From Citrobacter sp. R56 (lineage in GTDB: Bacteria > Pseudomonadota > Gammaproteobacteria > Enterobacterales > Enterobacteriaceae), in NCBI RefSeq assembly GCF_016811995.1, contig NZ_CP069159.1, positions 1,302,001 through 1,366,000 of the forward strand: 64,000 bases of DNA, written 5' to 3'. How positions within the stretch are numbered: position 1 is the first letter of the stretch; every line of letters begins with the position of its first letter. The translations under genes and the position numbers were made by a program. Positions 22,395-32,626 of the stretch are shown in pieces. Below the pieces are notes generated by a model that was not told the DNA's origin, searched no databases, and worked only from the letters and a program-made list of their open reading frames with translations.

Positions 22395-24413
22395 TTATAA
22401 GACCTCACGCGCGGTAATGCCCAGCCGTTGCATACGCGATAATAAGGTTGTGCGTTTCATGCCCAGTCGCGTAGCGGCGCCACGAGGTCCGGCGACAATG
22501 CCGTTTGTTTCCCGTAGAACCTGAATAATACGCTGGCGCTCCTCTTCATCATTTTCTGGCGTGGCGGGATTAAGCATTTCCGACATCGGCCCGGAAACGG
22601 GGGAATCGCTTCCCAGCGGCGGCAGCAGCCGGGTCTGGCGGGTATTAAGATGCAAATTCAGGCTATTACCTCGGGTGAGCAATACAGCACGTTCGATCAC
22701 GTTTTCCAGTTCACGCACGTTCCCAGGCCAGTCCCATGTCATCAGTTGACGTAGCGCTTCCGTCGGGATCACCTCAATGTTCCGGTTCATCCGTTTCGCC
22801 ATCTTTTGCGTAAAGTGTTTCGCCAGTAGTGGAATATCTTCCGGGCGTTCGCGCAGCGGCGGTATCTCAAGGGGAAAAACGTTCAACCGATAAAACAGAT
22901 CGCTACGGAATTGCCGGTCTTCGACCATTTGCCAGAGATCGCGGTTGGTGGCGGCAATCATTCGCACGTTGACCGGTATTGTTTTGTTTCCGCCCAGACG
23001 TTCGATCTCCCTTTCCTGCAGCACACGCAGCAGTTTGGGCTGTAACTCGAGAGGAAGGTCGCCGATTTCATCGAGAAATAAGGTTCCGCCGTCGGCAATT
23101 TCAAACCGGCCGCGATGAGTATTGATCGCGCCGGTAAAGGCCCCTTTATCGTGTCCGAAGAGTTCGCTTTCCAGCAGGCTGGCGGGGATCGCGGCGCAGT
23201 TAATCTTTACCAGCGGCTTATCCCGACGCAGACTTAACTGATGGATCGCGCGGGCAATCACCTCTTTCCCCGTCCCCGTTTCACCGCAGATCAACACGGT
23301 GCTGTCGCTCTGCGCCACAATGTTGATCTGCGAAAGCAGGTCATCCATTGCCTGGCTTTGATAAATAATATTACCGGCGCCCTGGCTGGCAAACAGTTGC
23401 TCACTCAGCTGAAAATTTTCCTGTTTCAGGCTCTCTTTCAGGTCAGTCATGCTGCGCCAGGCATCGGCATTATCTACGGCGATAGCAACGCGGTCGGCAA
23501 TATGTTGGAGAAGTTCGCAATTCTCTTCGCTGAACTGCGATCGCGAAGGGTGGGCGAGAAGTAAGACGCCCGGCGTATGGCTGCCAAAGGTCAGTGGCAG
23601 AAAGAAGGCGCTTCCGACGTGGTTGTTTTTCAGATCCAGCAGCAGCGGGTCGTGCTCCCACAGAACGGGATCGTCTGCCAGATGCAGCAAACAGGCGTGC
23701 TTGTCGCGCAGCGTTTGCATCAGCATGATGCTCTGTTCCTGCAGGATAAACTGCAGGCGTTCCGGCTGTTCTTCCTGAGAGAAATCGGTACTCCATGCGC
23801 AGAACTTGTCTGTCCGCCGGGTATCCCGCAAAACCATGCTGACGAAAGTAATACCGAAGAAGTGGTTAATCTCTCTGGCAACATCGTCGATCAGCTCATC
23901 AAGATTTAAATGGGAGAGCACCGAGTTGGTAATATCGACCAGCACACGATGATGATCGCGTTCTTTCGAGACGGTCTGAAGGGATTCCTGTTGACTCGAC
24001 TGGGTAAGCATAGATTCCAGTACAGGCGTCATAATGCGAACTAACCAGTTGAATAAGCTGGTGTCCTGGCGGGTAAACGTGCCTTTATCCGTGCGAATGA
24101 AGCGCAACTCCGCCATCAGCGTATCGCCGAGCTGCGTGGCGTGTAGCGAAAAGTCGCTGACGTCGCGCAGGTAAGGTTCTTCGACAATCTCGTCGGTTCC
24201 ATCGTCGAAGCAGCGATAATAAAAGCTGCTTTCCGGGATGTGGAGTTCAATAAGTTGTATTGGGCTGAAGGGCGGGGGGAGCGGAACGAAGGCGTGCAGT
24301 ATAGAGGCCTTATCATTCTGCCGAGTCAGAGAGTGCATAAGTGAACTGACTACATCATCCAACAACTTACCTACAGGCGGGGCAAAAATTGCCTCGTCAA
24401 ACTTTGTCATCAA
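22395..24413 (-). CDS. hyfR: HyfR, sigma-54-dependent activator of hyf
   Basis: A 672-residue FhlA-like enhancer-binding protein (E. coli HyfR is 670). The N-terminal part includes a GAF-type domain that may sense formate. The AAA+ core has GETGTGKE (Walker A), GAFTGA (the sigma-54 contact loop) and GTLFLDEIGDLP. The C-terminus is a Fis-type HTH with RGAATRLGMKRTTLLSRMQR. All key motifs are intact, so it can be expected to activate a -24/-12 promoter; one lies ahead of hyfA. ATGs at 24413 and 24410 are both possible starts. It follows hyfJ by about 105 bp on the same strand. Confidence 0.94.
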   Translation of the reverse strand: MMTKFDEAIFAPPVGKLLDDVVSSLMHSLTRQNDKASILHAFVPLPPPFSPIQLIELHIPESSFYYRCFDDGTDEIVEEPYLRDVSDFSLHATQLGDTLMAELRFIRTDKGTFTRQDTSLFNWLVRIMTPVLESMLTQSSQQESLQTVSKERDHHRVLVDITNSVLSHLNLDELIDDVAREINHFFGITFVSMVLRDTRRTDKFCAWSTDFSQEEQPERLQFILQEQSIMLMQTLRDKHACLLHLADDPVLWEHDPLLLDLKNNHVGSAFFLPLTFGSHTPGVLLLAHPSRSQFSEENCELLQHIADRVAIAVDNADAWRSMTDLKESLKQENFQLSEQLFASQGAGNIIYQSQAMDDLLSQINIVAQSDSTVLICGETGTGKEVIARAIHQLSLRRDKPLVKINCAAIPASLLESELFGHDKGAFTGAINTHRGRFEIADGGTLFLDEIGDLPLELQPKLLRVLQEREIERLGGNKTIPVNVRMIAATNRDLWQMVEDRQFRSDLFYRLNVFPLEIPPLRERPEDIPLLAKHFTQKMAKRMNRNIEVIPTEALRQLMTWDWPGNVRELENVIERAVLLTRGNSLNLHLNTRQTRLLPPLGSDSPVSGPMSEMLNPATPENDEEERQRIIQVLRETNGIVAGPRGAATRLGMKRTTLLSRMQRLGITAREVL

Positions 24414-24519
24414 CGGTCCTTTTTACTGAAGAGACATTGGGTGTAGCGAGTGCGTTTCGGTAGCGATCATGGCAACGCGACACTTTACCTTATCCCTTCA
24501 CTTCGTAATGTTATCCGTC

Positions 24520-24933
24520 TCACGAGATCTTCCGCGCCATCAGATAAATGGCGGGCTCACGAACAATATCATCCAGCAGATGAATCAATTGGATACTCAG
24601 ATTACGCCACGGTTCCGCGGCGTCATCGGCGAGGGGGGAAAAGGCGCGGCTGAGCATGTTAACGTGACTGGCATCGATAACAATCTCGTCAAAGCGGAGT
24701 ACGCCCGACATTTTGCGGCGCGCCTCTTCATCTTCCACTTGCGCTATCCATTGGTTGTAGTCTGCCAGCGGGCAGGTTAACGCCACGTTCAGGCAGTCGA
24801 TGACACCAACGTGATGGCCTATCGCCAGTGAGTAGTACATGACCTGGCGACTTTTTTCCGGCATGGCGACCGTACTGTCGAGAAACTTCTTTCGCAGCGT
24901 CCAGAAGACGATTTCGCCGCGCTGATTAACCAT
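24520..24933 (-). CDS. hyfJ: HyfJ, hydrogenase-4 HycH-like maturation protein
   Basis: A 137-residue protein of the HycH/HyfJ family, the E. coli length. It starts MVNQRGEIVFWTLRKKF and contains EKSRQVMYYSLAIGHHVGVID, a conserved family stretch. HycH is needed to mature the hydrogenase-3 large subunit, and HyfJ is thought to do the same for HyfG; it is not a subunit of the final enzyme. It begins 1 nt after the hyfI stop, which indicates translational coupling. Confidence 0.93.
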   Translation of the reverse strand: MVNQRGEIVFWTLRKKFLDSTVAMPEKSRQVMYYSLAIGHHVGVIDCLNVALTCPLADYNQWIAQVEDEEARRKMSGVLRFDEIVIDASHVNMLSRAFSPLADDAAEPWRNLSIQLIHLLDDIVREPAIYLMARKIS

Positions 24934-24934
24934 G

Positions 24935-25693
24935 TTACCCCCTGAGAGTCAGTAATAACTGGTGTACGATATCGGTCAGGCGCGGATCGTCCGCCTCTTG
25001 TAACCAGCTTGCCACCTGTTGACCGGAAGGATCCTGAGTCAGCACCCGTAAGAGCTGGTCGCAGATCTCCCGTCCCTGGCGATAACCTGCCAGGCGGCGC
25101 GCCTCTCTCTCCACGGCGATACGCTGAGCGGGAGGGATCTGCGGCCACAGCGGTTGAGACGGTTCGGCTGCGGCATCGACATAATCCACACCATGAATTT
25201 TCTGCTGCAGTAATCCCAGCGCCACGGCAAAACCGTGGATCGTAGCGGCTGGCGTGGGCGGACACCCCGGTATCCACACGTCGATAGGCACAATCGTGTC
25301 ACTGCCTCCCCACACGCAGTACAGATCGTGGAAAATCCCGCCACCGACGCCGCATGCGCCGTAGGAGACACAAATCTTATGGTCTGGCGCGGAGTGGTAC
25401 GCGCGCAGCGCAGGCATGCGCATTGCACGGGTAACGGCGCCGGTAAATAACAAAATATCGGCATGCCGGGGAGAAGCCACCACCTTAATACCAAATCGTT
25501 CAGCGTCGAACACCGGGGTGATCGCAGAGAAGATCTCGATTTCGCAGCCATTACACCCACCACAGTCAACGCGATAAACATACGCTGAGCGGCGAATATC
25601 CTTCAGGAGGCGCTGCTTCATTTGTTGTGCCTGGTCGTCCAGCGTAATGGGCTGACTGACGTGGTGGCGATGCGTTGCCGTCAACGAAGTCAT
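24935..25693 (-). CDS. hyfI: HyfI, hydrogenase-4 small [4Fe-4S] subunit
   Basis: A 252-residue NuoB/HycG-like subunit of the complex-I-type hydrogenase. It holds the proximal [4Fe-4S] cluster next to the NiFe site. Cluster cysteines are in [21 protein letters not shown] and PGCPPTP, all intact. Its start overlaps the hyfH stop by 4 nt (ATGA). It is a cytosolic-side peripheral subunit that passes electrons from formate oxidation to HyfG. Confidence 0.95.
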   Translation of the reverse strand: MTSLTATHRHHVSQPITLDDQAQQMKQRLLKDIRRSAYVYRVDCGGCNGCEIEIFSAITPVFDAERFGIKVVASPRHADILLFTGAVTRAMRMPALRAYHSAPDHKICVSYGACGVGGGIFHDLYCVWGGSDTIVPIDVWIPGCPPTPAATIHGFAVALGLLQQKIHGVDYVDAAAEPSQPLWPQIPPAQRIAVEREARRLAGYRQGREICDQLLRVLTQDPSGQQVASWLQEADDPRLTDIVHQLLLTLRG

Positions 25694-26238
25694 TGCTTCT
25701 CCTTAATGGCAAAAGATATATTTTCGCAGCCGCCATGAAACAGCGCGGCGCGTTGTTTACACTCCGGGCATACGCCTGCCTGCTGACGCAGCAATTCCAG
25801 GTTTTGCGGCGCATTTTGCTGTTGCACCAGTAACGCGATAGCCATCTCGATCGACTTTTCTGGCGCAAACGGCCGCTGACACTGAGTGCAGTGTTGCAGA
25901 CGGAACGTTGCGCGGGTGTACAGGTCCGCCTTACAGGTGACCGCCAGCTCGAAGTTTTCAGACAGCCGTATCGCCCGGGTTGGACACACCTCTTCGCAAC
26001 GACCGCAATAAATACAGCGCCCCAAATAGAGCTGCCAGGTGCGGGTGTTATCCTGCGCGGAGGTTTCCATGGTCAGGGCGTTGGCCGGGCACGCCGACGT
26101 ACAGGCCGCACACGCGATGCACTGGCGTGGGTCCAGCTCCGGCTTGCCGCGAAAGCCAGGGCTGACCTCCAGCGGCGCAAAAGGGTATTTCACCGTGGGC
26201 TCTCCAGCCCGCATGATGGTTTTGAGTAATTTCAGCAT
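25690..26238 (-). CDS. hyfH: HyfH, hydrogenase-4 two-[4Fe-4S] ferredoxin subunit
   Basis: A 182-residue NuoI/HycF-like protein. Two 4Fe-4S motifs are seen, [13 protein letters not shown] and [13 protein letters not shown], plus two C-terminal CxxC pairs (LQHCTQCQ and CPECKQ) that are typical of HycF/HyfH. It relays electrons between HyfA and HyfI. It lies 10 bp after hyfG and overlaps hyfI by 4 nt. Confidence 0.95.
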   Translation of the reverse strand: MLKLLKTIMRAGEPTVKYPFAPLEVSPGFRGKPELDPRQCIACAACTSACPANALTMETSAQDNTRTWQLYLGRCIYCGRCEEVCPTRAIRLSENFELAVTCKADLYTRATFRLQHCTQCQRPFAPEKSIEMAIALLVQQQNAPQNLELLRQQAGVCPECKQRAALFHGGCENISFAIKEKQ

Positions 26239-26248
26239 TTTTCTGTCC

Positions 26249-27976
26249 TTACTTCAGCGGCGAACGGCTACGGTCAATGCTGTAGCGCTCGATCTCTTTA
26301 TACGGCACGGTTTTCGACTTGCGCTTACGCACATCAATCAGCGTCACGCGGTCAGTGCAGGAATAGCAAGGATCGAGGCTGCCGATAATCAGCGGCGCAT
26401 CAGAAATGGTGTTGCCACGCAGCATGTAGCGCAGAACTGGCCAGTTCGCATAGGTCGCGGCGCGGCAGCGCCAGCGGAACAGCTTCTGGTTGTCGCCGAG
26501 CATGCTCCAGTGCACATCTTCGCCGCGTGGTGCCTCTACAAAACCGAGTGCAAAAGCATGCGGGCGATAGGTGAAGCCTTCGGTGAGCAGCGGCGTATTC
26601 GGCATCATGTCGAGGGCGTATTCGATCATCGCCAGCGAGTCGAAGGTCTCTTTCACGCGTACCATCACGCGGGAGAACACATCGCCACCAGGGAAGCTGA
26701 ACAGCGTTTTCGGGATGTTGGCGTAGTCAGAATACGGGTGGTCAAAACGCAGGTCGCGGGCAAAACCGCTGCCGCGAATCAACGGTCCTACGGGACTAAA
26801 GTCGCGGGCAATTTGTCGGTCGAGAATACCGACGCCCTGGGTGCGTTGTTCCATATTGGGGGTCGCGAGCAACATTTCGACGAGATCCGAAACCTCTGCG
26901 CGCATCTCCCGGACCAGCTTCAGCGTTTGCAGACGCTGCTCTTTGAGAATATCGCGGCGAACGCCGCCGATCAGGTTGAGACCATAGGTTTTACGCGAAC
27001 CCGTCAGCAGTTCCGCCATCGTCATCGATTTTTCGCGCACGCGGAAAAACTGCATAAAGCCGGTATCGAAGCCGACAAAGTGGCAGGAAAGACCCAGATT
27101 AAGCAGATGGCTGTGCAGGCGCTCTACTTCCAGCAATATCGAACGGATGGTATGCGCACGCTGCGGGACGTGGATCCCAAGCGCATTTTCGACGGACGTG
27201 GCGTAGGCCACGCTGTGGGCAAATCCACAAATGCCGCAGACCCTGTCCGACAAAAATGTCACTTCGTTGTAGCCCATCCGCGTTTCCGCCAGTTTTTCCA
27301 TGCCGCGATGCACGTAAAACAGGCGATAATCGGCGTCGACGATCCGCTCACCATCGACAAAAAGGCGGAAATGGCCGGGTTCGTCGGAGGTAATATGCAG
27401 CGGACCGATGGGGATCACGCGCGCATCATCACCGCCGTCGTTAATAAACGGATAGGTTTCGCTATCGGTCGTCGGTCCTGGGCGCAGGCGATAATCCATG
27501 GCGTCTTTACGCAGCGGATGCATATCGTCAGGCCAGTCGTCTGGCAGCACCAGTCGGCGCTGATCGGGCAAACCGACCGGAATAAGGCCATACATATCGC
27601 GAATTTCCCGCTCGCCCCAGACCGCAGCAGGGACGCGTGGCGTGACCGATGGGAACTCACGACTGTTGGCATCGACCAACGCCTTCACCACAATCCAGCA
27701 TTTTTCCGCGCCTTCAATCGAGAGCGCATAGTAAACCGCATAGTGTCCGTTCAGGCTTCGTTCGTCGTTACCAAACAGCACCGGTAGCCAGCCTTCATGC
27801 TGGTAGTAAAGATAATGCACGATGTCGGGCAGCAGATTCGTTTTTACCGTAATCGTCACCTGCGTCGGTGTTTGTCGCTCTTCGTCCAGCACCGCGCCAG
27901 GAAACTGATTTCGTACTGCGGCCAGACAGGCTTCGCCGCGGATTGACTGGTTATTAACGCTGTCTGAATAATTCAC
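26249..27976 (-). CDS. hyfG: HyfG, hydrogenase-4 large NiFe subunit
   Basis: A 575-residue fusion of a NuoC-like domain (about 1-150) and a NuoD/NiFe large-subunit domain. The NiFe cysteine pairs are intact: [12 protein letters not shown] (C247/C250) and DPCYSCTDR (C537/C540). About 32 residues follow the last pair, the C-terminal peptide that is cut off on Ni insertion in the related HycE. The start is the GTG at 27976, with GGAGAG eight bases upstream; the ATG 45 nt upstream lies within hyfF and is not conserved. hyfF and hyfG overlap by 23 nt. This subunit reduces protons to H2. Confidence 0.94.
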   Translation of the reverse strand: MNYSDSVNNQSIRGEACLAAVRNQFPGAVLDEERQTPTQVTITVKTNLLPDIVHYLYYQHEGWLPVLFGNDERSLNGHYAVYYALSIEGAEKCWIVVKALVDANSREFPSVTPRVPAAVWGEREIRDMYGLIPVGLPDQRRLVLPDDWPDDMHPLRKDAMDYRLRPGPTTDSETYPFINDGGDDARVIPIGPLHITSDEPGHFRLFVDGERIVDADYRLFYVHRGMEKLAETRMGYNEVTFLSDRVCGICGFAHSVAYATSVENALGIHVPQRAHTIRSILLEVERLHSHLLNLGLSCHFVGFDTGFMQFFRVREKSMTMAELLTGSRKTYGLNLIGGVRRDILKEQRLQTLKLVREMRAEVSDLVEMLLATPNMEQRTQGVGILDRQIARDFSPVGPLIRGSGFARDLRFDHPYSDYANIPKTLFSFPGGDVFSRVMVRVKETFDSLAMIEYALDMMPNTPLLTEGFTYRPHAFALGFVEAPRGEDVHWSMLGDNQKLFRWRCRAATYANWPVLRYMLRGNTISDAPLIIGSLDPCYSCTDRVTLIDVRKRKSKTVPYKEIERYSIDRSRSPLK

Positions 27977-29546
27977 TTTTACTCTCCGGTACCGATGCAG
28001 TAGTGGGGTTAACAAAATCACGCCAGCCGTTTAGCTGAATAGGGCGTTCAGAGGAGCCTGAAAGCACGATCGCGGAGGCATTTTCCAGAATTCGGCTTAC
28101 CGGTTGCGGTATGTGGGTACCCATGACCAGCATCATGACCAGCAGAACCACCATGGGTAGTGTCGTCAGCCAGCCCAGTTCACCGCGACTCACCGCCTCT
28201 GGTGGGCGAGCAAACAGAACCCGGGCGACCATGCGGATCAGACCCGCCAGCACCACCGTCAGCAGCAGCAAGAGCACAATGGTGAGCACGATATGATCAC
28301 GGGCAAGACCCGCCGTGACGGTCATAAATTCACTGAGGAAGATATTGAACGGAGGCATGCCCGCGAGCGCCAATGCACCGCCCGCAAACAGGACGGCGGT
28401 AAACGGCATGATTTTTAGCATGCCGCAGACCACATCAATATTTCGCGTGCCGTATTTCAGCAGTACGTTGCCGGAACCGCAGAACAGCAGGGTTTTCGCC
28501 AGACTGTGGTTTAACGTATGCAGCAACGCCGCCAGAATACCCAGCGGCCCGCCGATACCCAGCGCGACGGCGACCAGCCCCATATTTTCCACGCTGGAAT
28601 AGGCCAGCAGACGTTTCATGTCCTGCTGCACGAGAATAAAGAAGGCGGCAACCCCGACGGACAACAGACCGAAGATCAACAGCAGCGTATTGGGGAAATC
28701 ACTGCCGATGGCGTTGCAGATAATGATGTAATAACGGATCAACACCAGCAGCGCACAGTTAAGCAGTACCGCAGAAAGCAGGGCGCTCACCGGGCTTGGC
28801 GCCTCACTATGCGCATCCGGCAGCCAGGCGTGCATCGGGAACAGACCGGTTTTGGTACCGAAACCAATCAGGACAAACACAAACGCCAGCAGCATCAGTG
28901 TCGGATCAAGCAGCGTCGCCTGCTTCAATACGTCGGTCCAGAAAATCGCCAGATTAGGATCGGACATGATGCTCGCGGCGTTGGCGTATACCAGAACGGT
29001 GCCAAACAGACCGAAAGCGACACCAACGGTACAGATGATGATGTACTTCCAGGCCGCTTCCAGTGAGGAGCGCTGGCCGTAGATACCCACCAAAAACGCG
29101 GAACTGAGGGTGGTGGCTTCAATCGCCGCCCACATCACGATCAGGTTATTGCTGGTCACCACCAGCAGCATCGTGAACAAAAACAAATGGAAGAAACCGT
29201 AATAGTTACAGAGCGTAGGCTCGGTGATTTCTCCGTGTTTCACCTCATGATTCATATAACCGATTGAATAGAGGCCCGTGAGAAAACCAATGACCCCCAG
29301 AATGGCTAAAAACAGTCCACTCAGGCTATCAATATGCAGCCAGCGATGCCCGGCGAAAATCTCGCCTTCGCTCAGCGCTTCTTTTACCGTCCAGAGCGTC
29401 AGAATCAGCAGTAATGTGATCCCCACGGTATGAATCAGGGTGACCGCGTTGCGTGCTGACCCGCCCGTCATGCGACAGGCGAAACAGATCAATGAGATAA
29501 CCAGTGGCGTCAGCAACAGTAAGGTGAACATGACAGAATGACTCAT
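27954..29546 (-). CDS. hyfF: HyfF, hydrogenase-4 antiporter-like membrane subunit
   Basis: A 530-residue protein with about 14 membrane segments (E. coli 526). It is of the NuoL/M/N antiporter-like type found in group-4 hydrogenases. It has [20 protein letters not shown] and [17 protein letters not shown], which contain the helix-broken lysine/histidine motif of the proton path. It is one of three such subunits (with HyfB and HyfD), whereas hydrogenase-3 has one; this suggests that hydrogenase-4 can pump protons. It starts 4 bp after hyfE. Confidence 0.95.
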   Translation of the reverse strand: MSHSVMFTLLLLTPLVISLICFACRMTGGSARNAVTLIHTVGITLLLILTLWTVKEALSEGEIFAGHRWLHIDSLSGLFLAILGVIGFLTGLYSIGYMNHEVKHGEITEPTLCNYYGFFHLFLFTMLLVVTSNNLIVMWAAIEATTLSSAFLVGIYGQRSSLEAAWKYIIICTVGVAFGLFGTVLVYANAASIMSDPNLAIFWTDVLKQATLLDPTLMLLAFVFVLIGFGTKTGLFPMHAWLPDAHSEAPSPVSALLSAVLLNCALLVLIRYYIIICNAIGSDFPNTLLLIFGLLSVGVAAFFILVQQDMKRLLAYSSVENMGLVAVALGIGGPLGILAALLHTLNHSLAKTLLFCGSGNVLLKYGTRNIDVVCGMLKIMPFTAVLFAGGALALAGMPPFNIFLSEFMTVTAGLARDHIVLTIVLLLLLTVVLAGLIRMVARVLFARPPEAVSRGELGWLTTLPMVVLLVMMLVMGTHIPQPVSRILENASAIVLSGSSERPIQLNGWRDFVNPTTASVPESKSELFRQR

Positions 29547-29550
29547 TTCA

Positions 29551-30201
29551 TTATCCCTTCAACGCAGTCAGGTTGTTCACGTCCAGCGTGCCATGGGTCC
29601 GCCAAATCTTTCTGGCCAGCAGCACCATCACGATAACGGCGAAAATAGCGTCGGTCGCAATGCCTATTTCGACCAGCTCCGGCGCGCGCCAGGCAATCAG
29701 CGCCAGCACCAGATGGGAGCCGTTCTCCATCAGGCAGTAACCGAAAATCTGCCGCAAAATATTGCGTTGGCTGATAATGCACAGCAGTCCGAGGAGGAAA
29801 TGCCCCAACGCGACTGCCAGTGCAGGCTTCAGGTCCGCCGCCATCGGTAATTTCACCGGCTGTACGACGAAAGCGCAGAGCAGCACAATGAGTGCGGCCA
29901 GTAACGCCATGGTTGCCGGGCCGAACAAGTTCTTCTCTGTGCTGACCGGGGCGATTTTGCGTACGGCAAAACTCATAATCAGCGGCACCATCACCACTTT
30001 GGTGACGAAGGCGCTGACCGACCACATCATCAATTGTTCTGCCGCAAACACTCGCGAGAGCGTCACGAAAATGGACACCAGAACCAGCGACTGGACGGCA
30101 TAAAAAATACATGAGAGGCGATAGCCTTTGACGCAGATCACCAGAAGTGACGTCAGCATCATCAGTCCCGCCAGATTATTTACGAGCGTTGTTCCCGTCA
30201 T
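29551..30201 (-). CDS. hyfE: HyfE, hydrogenase-4 membrane subunit
   Basis: A 216-residue hydrophobic protein with about seven membrane helices, the E. coli length. It starts [20 protein letters not shown]. Its middle resembles NuoK-type subunits ([22 protein letters not shown]). It has no counterpart in hydrogenase-3 and belongs to the membrane arm specific to hydrogenase-4. It lies 11 bp after hyfD. Confidence 0.93.
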   Translation of the reverse strand: MTGTTLVNNLAGLMMLTSLLVICVKGYRLSCIFYAVQSLVLVSIFVTLSRVFAAEQLMMWSVSAFVTKVVMVPLIMSFAVRKIAPVSTEKNLFGPATMALLAALIVLLCAFVVQPVKLPMAADLKPALAVALGHFLLGLLCIISQRNILRQIFGYCLMENGSHLVLALIAWRAPELVEIGIATDAIFAVIVMVLLARKIWRTHGTLDVNNLTALKG

Positions 30202-30212
30202 CCTTCACCTCC

Positions 30213-31652
30213 TTACTGAAGCCAGGTTGCGGCGATGACGCTGGACACAAGCGACATCACAATCAGTACCATCAACACCAGACGCATTGAGAGCGGCAGC
30301 GGCACTGCCTGCGCAACGTCGTCACTCGGTTTGCCCGGCACGACGCGACCAAACCAATAAATAAACCAACCGAAGCTGGCGACCGATTCAATCAGCACCA
30401 GAACCAGGACAGGTATCAGCAACCAGTACTGACTGGAGAGCATGAAACCGGCGGCGAAAAGCGGGTACTTGCTGAAGAAACCGTTGAATGGCGGTACGCC
30501 GGTGATGGCCAGCGCCGCCACGCAGAAACCAATTCCCACCAGCGGCAACGTGCGCAATATGCCGCGCAGGCGCGGCAGCAGACGTGTTCCGCAGCTATAG
30601 CTCAGAGAACCCGCGACCAGGAAGAACAGGCTTTTGGCAAAGGCGTGGTTGACGATGTAAGCAATACCGCCCTCGAAAGCGAGATGAGAACCGAAGGTGG
30701 CAAGCGACAGCGCGAGAAAGATATAGGCCAGTTGGGTAATGGTCGACCAGGCCAGCAGGCGCTTCATATCGTGTTGCGGCAGATACATCATGAAACCGTA
30801 GATCAGCGTCACCAGCGCCATCACCACGCCCGTCCAGCCAATGGCAGGCGGGATCTGACCGCCGTCGAGGATCGCGCGGGCAAAAATGTAGACCCCCACT
30901 TTGACCATCGAGGCCGCATGCAGATACGCACTGACCGGCGTTGGCGCTTCCATCGCATCCGGCAACCAGGCCTGGAGCGGCAGCTGTGCCGATTTCCCCC
31001 ATGCGGCGAACAGAATGCCGCCGTAAACCAGATAGCGGGCGTCACCTTGCACTTCACTCAGCGCGCTGAGCGCAAAGGTACCGGTCTGTAAAAACAGCGT
31101 TGCGGCGGCGAGGTACAACCCCAGTGAGGCGATGTGCGTAATCAACAGCGCCTTTAATGCAGAACGCTGTGATTTTGCTGTCTGGTAGTAGCTGATCAGC
31201 GCCCAGGAACAGCCGCCAGTGATTTCGAAAAACAGCAGTTGCCCCAGAATGGTGGAAGAGAGGACCAGCCCGGACATTGCGCCGATAAAAATCAACAGAA
31301 AGGCGTAATAGCGGTTGCTGCCGTTATGCGGGTGTTCGCGGTTTTTTTCGGTCAAATAGCCGTTGGAAAAAAGTGAAACCAGCAGGCCGAGAAAAACAAC
31401 CACAAATAGGATTAACGTACTGACGCGATCGATCACCAGTCCAAACAGCGCAATGTCATTGACGCTCGCCAGCGGAAGAACAACCGTCGCTTTCCCGGCC
31501 TGGTAAAACATGACCTCCAGCGCCAGCATACTGAGCGTCGCCAGTCCGGCAAAGAGCGTCCCCAATGTGGCGGCCTGGCGCTGTGGGGCAAGCGAAACGA
31601 CCAGCGCGCCGATAAACGGTAGCAGCAGCGTCGTTAGAGCAAGAGATTCCAT
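30213..31652 (-). CDS. hyfD: HyfD, hydrogenase-4 antiporter-like membrane subunit
   Basis: A 479-residue protein with about 14 helices, the E. coli length. It has the NuoM/N-type core LQAWLPDAMEAPTPVSAYLH and DMKRLLAWSTITQLAYIF. With HyfB, HyfE and HyfF it makes the extra proton-pumping arm of hydrogenase-4. It starts with MESLALTTLLLPFIGALV, 16 bp after hyfC, with a ribosome-binding site in between. Confidence 0.95.
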   Translation of the reverse strand: MESLALTTLLLPFIGALVVSLAPQRQAATLGTLFAGLATLSMLALEVMFYQAGKATVVLPLASVNDIALFGLVIDRVSTLILFVVVFLGLLVSLFSNGYLTEKNREHPHNGSNRYYAFLLIFIGAMSGLVLSSTILGQLLFFEITGGCSWALISYYQTAKSQRSALKALLITHIASLGLYLAAATLFLQTGTFALSALSEVQGDARYLVYGGILFAAWGKSAQLPLQAWLPDAMEAPTPVSAYLHAASMVKVGVYIFARAILDGGQIPPAIGWTGVVMALVTLIYGFMMYLPQHDMKRLLAWSTITQLAYIFLALSLATFGSHLAFEGGIAYIVNHAFAKSLFFLVAGSLSYSCGTRLLPRLRGILRTLPLVGIGFCVAALAITGVPPFNGFFSKYPLFAAGFMLSSQYWLLIPVLVLVLIESVASFGWFIYWFGRVVPGKPSDDVAQAVPLPLSMRLVLMVLIVMSLVSSVIAATWLQ

Positions 31653-31668
31653 GGTATGTCGATGCTCC

Positions 31669-32616
31669 TTACAGACCGGTTAACCAGAAAACATACGACA
31701 GCGCGGCGAGACTAAAACCGAGCCAGGTAACGTGGTGCGTCAGCAGGAATCTGCCGCGCGCCAGAGTATTTTCGACGAAAGATGCCAGTACGAAGAGCAG
31801 CAGAACTTTGCCCAGTGTCACGACCAGCGAGATCAGTAAGCTGCTGAAAGTCAGGGTTGTTGCGTTACCAAACGGCAGGAACAGCGAGATGAACAACGCG
31901 GCCATCACCACCTGTTTCAACCCAAGCCCCCACTTCACCAGCGCCAGTCCGGCACCGGAATACTCTGTTAACGGCCCTTCCTGAAGTTCCTGCTCGGCTT
32001 CTGCAACATCAAAAGGAATTTTTCCCATTTCAATGAAGCAGGCAAAACCGCAGGCGAGCAACGCCAGCAGTGTGGCGACCGGCGATGCCCAACCTGCCGC
32101 CAGTACGTTGCTAATGACGGCGATATGCGTAGAGCCGGCCATCAGCGCGATAACGAGCAGAGAGAGGATCAGAATGGGTTCCACCAGGATACCCATCGTC
32201 ATTTCCCGGCTGGCACCAATCCCTGAGAACGGACTTCCGGTATCCAACCCGGAAAGGGCAAAAAAGAAGCGGAATAAGGCAAAGAGATAGATCAGGGTTA
32301 TCAAATCGCCGCCGCCCGCGAGGGGCGACGTACGGATGAAGAGTGGCAATGCCATTGCCACCACCAACATGCTGCTGAGCAATACCCATGGCATGACGCG
32401 AAACATCAGACCCGATGAAGAGGGCGCGACTTCCTGACGCTTTAACAGTTTGTTGATGTCGCGGTAGTCCTGCCAGATCCCCGGTCCCGTGCGTGAGTGC
32501 ATACGGGCGCGGATCTGCCGGGAGATCCCGGTGAATAACGGCGTCAGTGCCAATAAAATGACGGCCTGCAACAACGCAAAACCTGCCAGATATCCGTCGA
32601 AGAGTGTGGGTGTCAT
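31669..32616 (-). CDS. hyfC: HyfC, hydrogenase-4 NuoH-like membrane subunit
   Basis: A 315-residue protein of the NuoH/HycD family with about eight helices, the E. coli length. The conserved segment FDVAEAEQELQEGPLTEYSG is the quinone-chamber-like loop of NuoH homologues and couples the peripheral and membrane arms. RMHSRTGPGIWQDYRD near the N-terminus is also diagnostic. It lies 10 bp after hyfB. Confidence 0.95.
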   Translation of the reverse strand: MTPTLFDGYLAGFALLQAVILLALTPLFTGISRQIRARMHSRTGPGIWQDYRDINKLLKRQEVAPSSSGLMFRVMPWVLLSSMLVVAMALPLFIRTSPLAGGGDLITLIYLFALFRFFFALSGLDTGSPFSGIGASREMTMGILVEPILILSLLVIALMAGSTHIAVISNVLAAGWASPVATLLALLACGFACFIEMGKIPFDVAEAEQELQEGPLTEYSGAGLALVKWGLGLKQVVMAALFISLFLPFGNATTLTFSSLLISLVVTLGKVLLLFVLASFVENTLARGRFLLTHHVTWLGFSLAALSYVFWLTGL

Positions 32617-32626
32617 GGTCGTTTCC

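Noticed and set aside
26039-27787. A 582-codon open frame on the plus strand opposite hyfG
   Set aside because: It is antisense to a gene with intact NiFe motifs, has no recognisable domain, and its length follows from the codon bias of hyfG on the other strand.
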